Positions 16,139-20,447 of a DNA stretch of 20,447 bases are shown here, one piece after another. The stretch spans positions 1-20,447 of the forward strand of contig JAYGED010000116.1 in the NCBI GenBank assembly GCA_046582565.1, given 5' to 3'. The translations under genes and the position numbers were made by a program. This DNA is from JAYGED01 sp046582565 (GTDB lineage Bacteria > Pseudomonadota > Alphaproteobacteria > JAAXGF01). The notes below the pieces were generated by a model. The model was not told where the DNA came from and searched no databases. It saw only the letters and a program-made list of their open reading frames with translations. The number at the start of each line of letters is the position of its first letter. The first letter of the stretch is position 1.

Positions 16139-16259
16139 ATGTCCGTTCAGGGTCAAAAGCGGACGTTTTGCGACTACCCTCAAGATGTCCGCTTTCGGGG
16201 GTAAAGCGGACGTTATTCACTAGGTGTCTGAATGTCCGCTAATAGCCAAGAACGGACAT
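16139..16259 (+). repeat. Hairpin repeat copy C (three modules)
   Basis: Module 1 (ATGTCCGTTCAGGGTCAA...) starts at 16139. Modules 2 and 3 occupy 16185-16259. That 75-bp block matches copy E (18162-18236, inverted) at nearly every position, including the ATTCACTAGGTGTCTG linker. The copy replaces the missing 5' part of the aminotransferase gene. Confidence 0.88.
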
Positions 16260-16332
16260 CCGAGGCCGATACGTGAACTGCTTAACTATGATTCCAAACG
16301 CCAGCCATCCAAGGCCGTCACAGTCTTCCCTA

Positions 16333-16518
16333 TCACCCTGATCTCGATCTCTCACGCGCCGTATAGAATTCCTGCGCTTTCGCGTCCTCAACGTGTTGAC
16401 TCACTTCAGTCTGTCGCTGCGGGAGGTCATCGCCGATGACGTGCCACGGCACTTTGCTCTCGATAACCGAGCAGACAAGATTAAGACCAGGGAGGCGCTC
16501 CAAAAGGCCCTCGCGCAT
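16333..16518 (-). CDS. Short hypothetical ORF between repeats C and D
   Basis: A 61-codon frame begins MREGLLERLPGLNLVCSVIE and contains SKVPWHVIGDDLPQRQ. The composition is protein-like (mixed charged and hydrophobic residues, VPWHVIGDD), unlike the repeat-derived frames around it. No family was recognised, there is no clear ribosome site, and repeats lie on both sides. It may be a fragment of a larger gene destroyed by repeat insertion. Existence as a gene is uncertain. Confidence 0.25.
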   Translation of the reverse strand: MREGLLERLPGLNLVCSVIESKVPWHVIGDDLPQRQTEVSQHVEDAKAQEFYTARERSRSG

Positions 16519-16536
16519 CTCGACGAATAAGCAGCG

Positions 16537-16569
16537 GCCAATGTCCGCTTATGGCAATTAACGGACATT
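16537..16569. repeat. Hairpin repeat copy D (single module)
   Basis: GCCAATGTCCGCTTATGGC followed by AATTAACGGACATT is one module-3 hairpin in the same orientation as copy E on the plus strand. The 33-bp match to 18158-18190 has about two differences, so D and E are short direct repeats on either side of the MFS gene. Confidence 0.85.
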
Positions 16570-16646
16570 GGAAGCGTGCGCCCCGATGTCGGTTCTCCCT
16601 CGTACAGTAGCGCGCCCGCGTGGCTGAGGAATATTAGTGAGCGTCG

Positions 16647-17906
16647 TCAGGATGGCGCGCGTTCTTCCGCCGGCGCGTTGGCCGACCATTCTCTGAGCAC
16701 CGGCCAGGTCCACAAGGCCAGGGCGAGGATGACCAAGCCTTCGACCGCGATCACCCCAATCGCGACATCGGCGCCCAGCCATTCCGCCAGAACGCCAGTA
16801 TGGAGCATGCCGAGCGGTCCGGCGCCGATACACATCACGAGAACGCCCATGATCCGGCGACGCATGGCGGGTGGCGTCGCCTCAAACAGGATCGTCGCCT
16901 GCATGGCCGAGAAACCGGCCTCGCCAATTCCACCGACGAATAGCACCAACAGGCCCGGCAGGAACCAGGGCAGAGTCGAGAACACCAGGACGGTGATGAG
17001 CAGGCTGACTGCGCCGACCACGAACAGTCGCATATAATACTGCGGGGCGGCATAGATCGTAAGCAGCAGCAACCCGGTGAGCGCACCGGCGCCTTCCATG
17101 GACATGAGCACCCCGACTGCCACCGGCCCGAGCGCCAGCTTATCGGCGCCGATGACCGGCAACATCGAGATGAAGGAAAAGCCGAAGAAGTTGAGCACTA
17201 CCGTCACCAACAGCACACCGGCGACCGGCGGGTTACGCTTCAGGTGGCGGAAACCATCGACGATCACGCGCAGAAACCCGTCGCGCGTGACGATGGCCGT
17301 CTCGGATTTGAATCGCAGGGCGGCAATGCACAGGAAAGCGGCCGAGAAGCACGCGGTGCCCATGAAGTAGAACCCGTGCAGACCGATGTCGCGCAGCAGA
17401 AAGCCGCCAAGGATGGGTCCGAGGAACATCATTGTCGTGCCCGTCGCGATATCGAAGGTCAGGCCGGTGGCGTAACGGCTCGGCCCGACGATGTCACCGA
17501 GCAGTGTGCGCCTGACCGGGTACTCGGCCGTCCAGGCCACCCCGCTGAGAAAGGTGGCGACCGCGACGTGCCACAGCTCGAGGCGAGCCGACGCGGCGAG
17601 CCAGCCCATGACGACCGTGAGGACGACCATGAACGCTAGACCAGTGAGCAACAGCACTTTCCGGTCGACCCGTTCCGCGAGCGCCCCGGTGAGCGCGCCG
17701 AACAGCGCGCCCGGCAACATGTTGGTGAACATCATCGCCGCCACCAGTAAGGGCGAGTGGGTTTGTTGCTGGGTGTAGACGCCAACCACCAGCAACTCGG
17801 CCCAGCGCACGGCGCTCTCAAAGACGCCGGCGCCCCAGATCGCGACGAAATCGGTGTTGGTGAATAGCGATCGCAGGCGTTTGAGCCCGTGTACGGTGCC
17901 CGGCAT
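16647..17906 (-). CDS. MFS transporter (EntS/MFS_3-like exporter)
   Basis: The roughly 419-aa product is a major facilitator with twelve predicted helices. After a short basic N-terminus come FVAIWGAGVFESAVRWAELL and AAMMFTNMLPGALFGALTGA, then motif A as ALAERVDRKVLLLTG near 78-92. TFLSGVAWTAEYPVRRTLLGDI near 120-141 and ATGLTFDIATGTTMMFLGPI are typical of the EntS/MFS_3 group, which contains siderophore, drug and unknown exporters. The ATG at 17906 is preferred; a TTG three codons earlier (17915) is possible and neither has a strong ribosome site. The gene stands between hairpin repeats D and E. The substrate is not predictable here. Confidence 0.85.
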   Translation of the reverse strand: MPGTVHGLKRLRSLFTNTDFVAIWGAGVFESAVRWAELLVVGVYTQQQTHSPLLVAAMMFTNMLPGALFGALTGALAERVDRKVLLLTGLAFMVVLTVVMGWLAASARLELWHVAVATFLSGVAWTAEYPVRRTLLGDIVGPSRYATGLTFDIATGTTMMFLGPILGGFLLRDIGLHGFYFMGTACFSAAFLCIAALRFKSETAIVTRDGFLRVIVDGFRHLKRNPPVAGVLLVTVVLNFFGFSFISMLPVIGADKLALGPVAVGVLMSMEGAGALTGLLLLTIYAAPQYYMRLFVVGAVSLLITVLVFSTLPWFLPGLLVLFVGGIGEAGFSAMQATILFEATPPAMRRRIMGVLVMCIGAGPLGMLHTGVLAEWLGADVAIGVIAVEGLVILALALWTWPVLREWSANAPAEERAPS

Positions 17907-18156
17907 TGCGGTCAAGATGCCGGCCCCACGACACCCTTGGTGTGTAGACCCTCCGTCCGCCGAACCATACCGATCATGACTACCCCGGCGATCAAATTGT
18001 GACGCTTACACTGTTGGATGAATTGTGAGCTTTTGGGAACACCGAAAGGCCTGCCCGGACACGGTTTCTATATGCATTAGATCTATCATGAGTCCATCCA
18101 GGGTGAAATGCGGATTGACCCAACCTGGCCTCATGATTTGTGACGCTATTGTGATG

Positions 18157-18344
18157 GGCCAATGTCCGCTTATGGCTATTAGCGGACATTCAGACACCTA
18201 GTGAATTACGTCCGCTTTACCCCCGAAAGCGGACATTCGGGAGGTAGTCGCGGTGGTAAGGCATGGGTCGCGAGTTCAAAAAGGCCGTGTCACGGGGCGT
18301 TCAAGCATGCTGCGTGGGTTTGAAGTGTCCCGGATGTGTCCGGC
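18157..18344 (-). repeat. Hairpin repeat copy E with long arm, inverted relative to B and C
   Basis: Read on the minus strand it has the same leader (GGCCGGACAC...CACTTCAAACCCACGCAGC), the CTACCTCCCGA junction, module 2 and module 3 as copies B and C. Its 75-bp core is 18162-18236. It forms an inverted pair with B around 15.2-18.2 kb, and with C around the MFS gene. Confidence 0.88.
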
Positions 18345-18391
18345 CAATCTTCTGAGCTGCCAAATAGCCTCAAAAATCAGGGGCGTGCCAA

Positions 18392-18469
18392 TTAATGCCT
18401 AACACCTCGGCAGCCTAGCGCGCGGCTATCGCGCATGAACTGCCATATGTTCTCATCCGGGTTCAGCTC
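18392..18469 (-). mobile_element. IS630-family transposase remnant (C-terminal motif)
   Basis: The minus strand encodes ELNPDENIWQFMRDSR followed by unrelated residues and TAA. ELNPxENxWQFxR is the segment holding the catalytic Glu of IS630-family DDE transposases. Only about 25 codons remain, with no start or upstream DDE residues, so this is a scrap. Confidence 0.6.
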
Positions 18470-18512
18470 ACCAGTCTGACGATCTCGATGAGCCTAGGCG
18501 TTGACGTTTTCA

Positions 18513-19172
18513 TCACGGCTCCGGGGCAATTTGGCTGGTGTTGCGGGCCGCGATCGCGTCGACTTCTTGCAACAGAGCAGTCAGCCCGGGTTCGTCGATC
18601 CCGAGCATCGCCAGCTCGGCCACCGTGTTGGCCAGATAGTCTCGGCAACTGCCGAGTTTGCCGTGCGCCGCGGCGATGATGGCGGCCTGCTCGGCGGTGG
18701 GCAGGGCACCGGCATACTGCGCATCGGCCTTTTCGACGACGAATGAGATCGCGGTTACCGCGCGGTTGTCGACGGTAACCGTGAGCCAGCGGGGGCGATA
18801 GATGGAGGTCAGCATCTCACGCGCCCACAGGGCCTCCAGCCCGGCCAGCGCATTGCTTGGCGCCAGGCGATAGGCGACGCCATGGCATGCGCCGTCGCCC
18901 TCCTCCAAGGCCAGGGCCAGACCGGGTGCGGCGGGCGTGCCGCGGGCGATCAACGTCCACACGCTGAAGCGGCGCCGGTAGCCGGCCAGCGTCGCCTTCA
19001 CCCGTTCGACATATGCGAAGCATGGCCGCCAGATCAGTGAGCCATAGGCGAAGACCCAGACGTCGTCGGTATTCGGCCTGTCCGCCAGCATGGCGTGCAG
19101 CCTGGTCGTGCGGTCGGCGTCGCTTAGCTCTTCGAAATACGTCGACGGGCGCCTAGTCTGGGTCTGCCGCAT
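18513..19172 (-). CDS. chaC: ChaC-like gamma-glutamylcyclotransferase
   Basis: The 219-aa product matches the ChaC family, which cleaves glutathione (gamma-glutamyl peptides) to 5-oxoproline and Cys-Gly in the cytoplasm. VWVFAYGSLIWRP near 38-50 holds the YGSL substrate-binding loop. The catalytic glutamate is Glu119 in LEALWAREM, and GVAYRLAP near 98-105 and YRPRWLTV are family blocks. The length fits. ATG 19172 gives a short polar lead-in; AGGA lies about 12 bases upstream, a rather long spacing. No partner gene is adjacent: the flanks are IS scraps and a broken small gene. Confidence 0.9.
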   Translation of the reverse strand: MRQTQTRRPSTYFEELSDADRTTRLHAMLADRPNTDDVWVFAYGSLIWRPCFAYVERVKATLAGYRRRFSVWTLIARGTPAAPGLALALEEGDGACHGVAYRLAPSNALAGLEALWAREMLTSIYRPRWLTVTVDNRAVTAISFVVEKADAQYAGALPTAEQAAIIAAAHGKLGSCRDYLANTVAELAMLGIDEPGLTALLQEVDAIAARNTSQIAPEP

Positions 19173-19375
19173 TTCAAGGGTGGCTTCCTAATCCTCGCCC
19201 ATGAGCCGGGAGTTCTCTCGACGTAGAGCATGTAAAGATCGAAGGCAAAAGTCCAACAACACTCGGCTGGGGGCTTCCTTGCCGCGCAAATTATTAAAGA
19301 AAATCGCCCCTACCTCCGCTGCCACCCGGTCAAGTTTGCGTTGCCTGCCATGCTGGCGGAAGAATGGTAGGCATT

Positions 19376-19568
19376 TTATAGATCGCCCTTGAGCTTGTTC
19401 ATGGCGCGACGGAGAGTCCGCCGGCCCGGGTCTTGTCTTTCCTGCGGGCGATCTGCCTGGCCTCGCCGACGACGACACGCGCGACCTCGGCCGCCTTTCC
19501 CTCGCCAGGGGATTGGATGCTAGTTTTTGTGCTACGTAGCGGGCGATATGGCGCAGGAGGAATGACAT
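19376..19568 (-). pseudogene. Frameshifted small conserved-type protein
   Basis: From ATG 19568 the frame gives MSFLLRHIARYVAQKLASNP and LARE. It then loses frame at an A run (plus-strand T run 19496-19498). Adding one A restores KAAEVARVVVGEARQIARRK, an amphipathic alanine/arginine helix. Near 19400 a second shift is needed to reach RRAMNKLKGDL and the TAA at 19376. The restored product would be about 63 aa and resembles small helical hypothetical proteins common in Alphaproteobacteria; that resemblance is from memory. An AGGAGGAATG ribosome site precedes the start. The gene appears decayed, unless the indels are sequence errors. Confidence 0.55.
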
Positions 19569-19680
19569 GGTGGCACATTAGCCCAATGGCCCGTGTGCCG
19601 CCAGATCGGCGGATAGCACCTTAGCATCACGATTGTCATCAACGGGTTAGGAAGAGGCATTCCCCAGCCATGTCCAAAAC

Positions 19681-19754
19681 GTCTGCTTTCGGGGGCAAAG
19701 CAGACCTAAATCACGACCCAGCCAAAGGTCCGCTAGTAGCCAGAAGCGGACATT
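19681..19754 (+). repeat. Hairpin repeat copy F, with a compensated stem
   Basis: Module 2 here is GTCTGCTTT-CGGGGGC-AAAGCAGAC. The C-to-T change in the left arm is matched by G-to-A in the right arm, so pairing is kept. A module-3 hairpin (GTCCGCTAGTAGCCAGAAGCGGAC) follows. The stretch from 19569 to 20086 holds this repeat and the IS3 scrap; nothing else was recognised there. Confidence 0.87.
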
Positions 19755-19796
19755 TTTACCGATATAGGAATCCCTGAGGGTGTCAGCGCCTGACTA

Positions 19797-19982
19797 TTAA
19801 TCCTCAAGACCGTCGATACCTAAGAACTGCAATTCCCGATGCCAAGACGGTGTGGCTCTACCGCGAACAACGAGCGCAGGCGGGTGTGATCGAGGCGTCG
19901 TTCGATCGCTTCGACGGCTATTGTAATGATCGACGAAGGCCTCGATTCGACTTCGGGAGGCCTCGTGAGATTTCCATCGCAC
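19797..19982 (-). mobile_element. IS3-type integrase-core transposase remnant
   Basis: The frame contains RIEAFVDHYNSRRSDR, the characteristic C-terminal segment of the rve integrase core in IS3-like transposases (xxFVxHYNxxR). The sequence beyond it drifts from the family and no DDE motif precedes it, so only a degenerate end remains. The exact IS group is uncertain. Confidence 0.55.
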
Positions 19983-20086
19983 CCATGCGGCTGGCGCATT
20001 TACTCTGGCTCCTGTGCAATGGGTGACGACGACGGCGTGACGCCCTAACTTGACTGTCGACCGACCACAGGAATTCAGGGTGTTCG

Positions 20087-20447
20087 ATGAACATTGTTCT
20101 CATATCGACTTACGATCTCGGCCATCAGTCTTTCGGACTGGCCTCGCCAGCGGCTTGGCTGCGGGCCGAGGACCACGTCGTGACGAGTCTCGACTTATCG
20201 GTTTCGATGCTGGATGAGACAGTGGTGCGCGCCGCCGACATGGTCGCGTTCTACCTGCCAATGCATACCGCGACCCGGCTAGCGGCACCGGTTATCGAGC
20301 GCGTCGACCAGATCAACCCTGAAGCCTTACTTTGCGCTTACGGACTATATGCGCCGGTAAACCATGCGCATCTGCGGCGGCTCGGCATTGATCATATCGT
20401 GGGTGGCGAGTTCGAGGGCCGGTTGGTCGAGATTGCTGGCAAAGCCG
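20087..20447 (+). CDS. CUAEP/CCAEP-tail-type radical SAM protein, N-terminal part
   Basis: The gene runs off the window after 120 codons. The N-terminus reads MNIVLISTYDLGHQSFGLAS, followed by PAAWLRAEDHVV, FYLPMHTATRLAAPV, LLCAYGLYAPVNHAHLRRLG and VGGEFEGRLVEIAG. This is the N-terminal Rossmann-like (B12-binding type) domain as I recall it from the CUAEP/CCAEP-tail radical SAM family, some members of which are selenoproteins. The radical SAM cysteines and the diagnostic tail would lie outside the window, so the assignment rests on this domain alone. AGGG six bases before ATG 20087 supports the start. Confidence 0.7.
   Translation, partial: MNIVLISTYDLGHQSFGLASPAAWLRAEDHVVTSLDLSVSMLDETVVRAADMVAFYLPMHTATRLAAPVIERVDQINPEALLCAYGLYAPVNHAHLRRLGIDHIVGGEFEGRLVEIAGKA

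Noticed and set aside
19188..19568. Single 126-codon ORF as an intact gene
   Set aside because: Only its first 24 codons look like protein; the rest is out of frame relative to the restored small protein and reads as an Arg/Ser-rich artefact.
10531..19754. CRISPR-like array from the repeated GTCCGC hairpins
   Set aside because: The copies are far apart, irregularly spaced, in both orientations, and lack uniform spacers or cas genes.

Overview
The window looks like a chromosomal segment of an alphaproteobacterium. The genes are mostly GC-rich. Supporting signs are a 41-aa L36 protein of the zinc-less alphaproteobacterial type, a family of GTCCGC...GCGGAC hairpin repeats of the kind that produces spurious 'SAFGGKAD' ORFs in Rhizobiales-type genomes, and metabolic genes typical of the class. 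The exact genus cannot be read from the sequence. No tRNA, rRNA or CRISPR array was seen.

Left part (1-10100). The 3' end of an IS1595-type transposase touches the tail of a glycolate oxidase pair (glcD-glcE, minus strand); the usual third subunit gene glcF is not visible. A brnT-brnA toxin-antitoxin module lies 14 bp upstream of glcD, and its toxin gene carries a one-base frameshift. A small rpmJ gene follows. A plus-strand run then encodes a periplasmic Fe3+-type binding protein, a TauD-like 2OG/Fe(II) dioxygenase, an SRAP-domain DNA-protein crosslink protein and an agmatinase. It ends against a convergent MFS transporter. A 55-bp perfect palindrome, a DksA/TraR-type zinc-finger protein and a VOC protein come next.

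Middle part (10200-14911). After an IS5-type transposase scrap and one copy of the hairpin repeat there is a minus-strand cluster: a small gene interrupted by an in-frame TGA, a radical SAM protein, a TPR protein and a PhyH-like dioxygenase. The functions are unknown, but the tight spacing of the radical SAM and TPR genes suggests co-expression.

Right part (14912-20447) is a patchwork. It has five more copies of the hairpin repeat, an AT-rich MocR-type aminotransferase cut off at one repeat, an MFS exporter bracketed by repeats, IS630 and IS3 scraps, a ChaC-like gamma-glutamylcyclotransferase and a frameshifted small gene. At the very edge is the N-terminus of a CUAEP/CCAEP-tail type radical SAM protein.

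The most notable points are the hairpin repeat family with a compensatory base-pair change, the single-gene reading of the TGA-interrupted ORF, the frameshifted brnT beside glcDE, the palindrome inside a 14-bp direct duplication, and the radical SAM/TPR/PhyH cluster.
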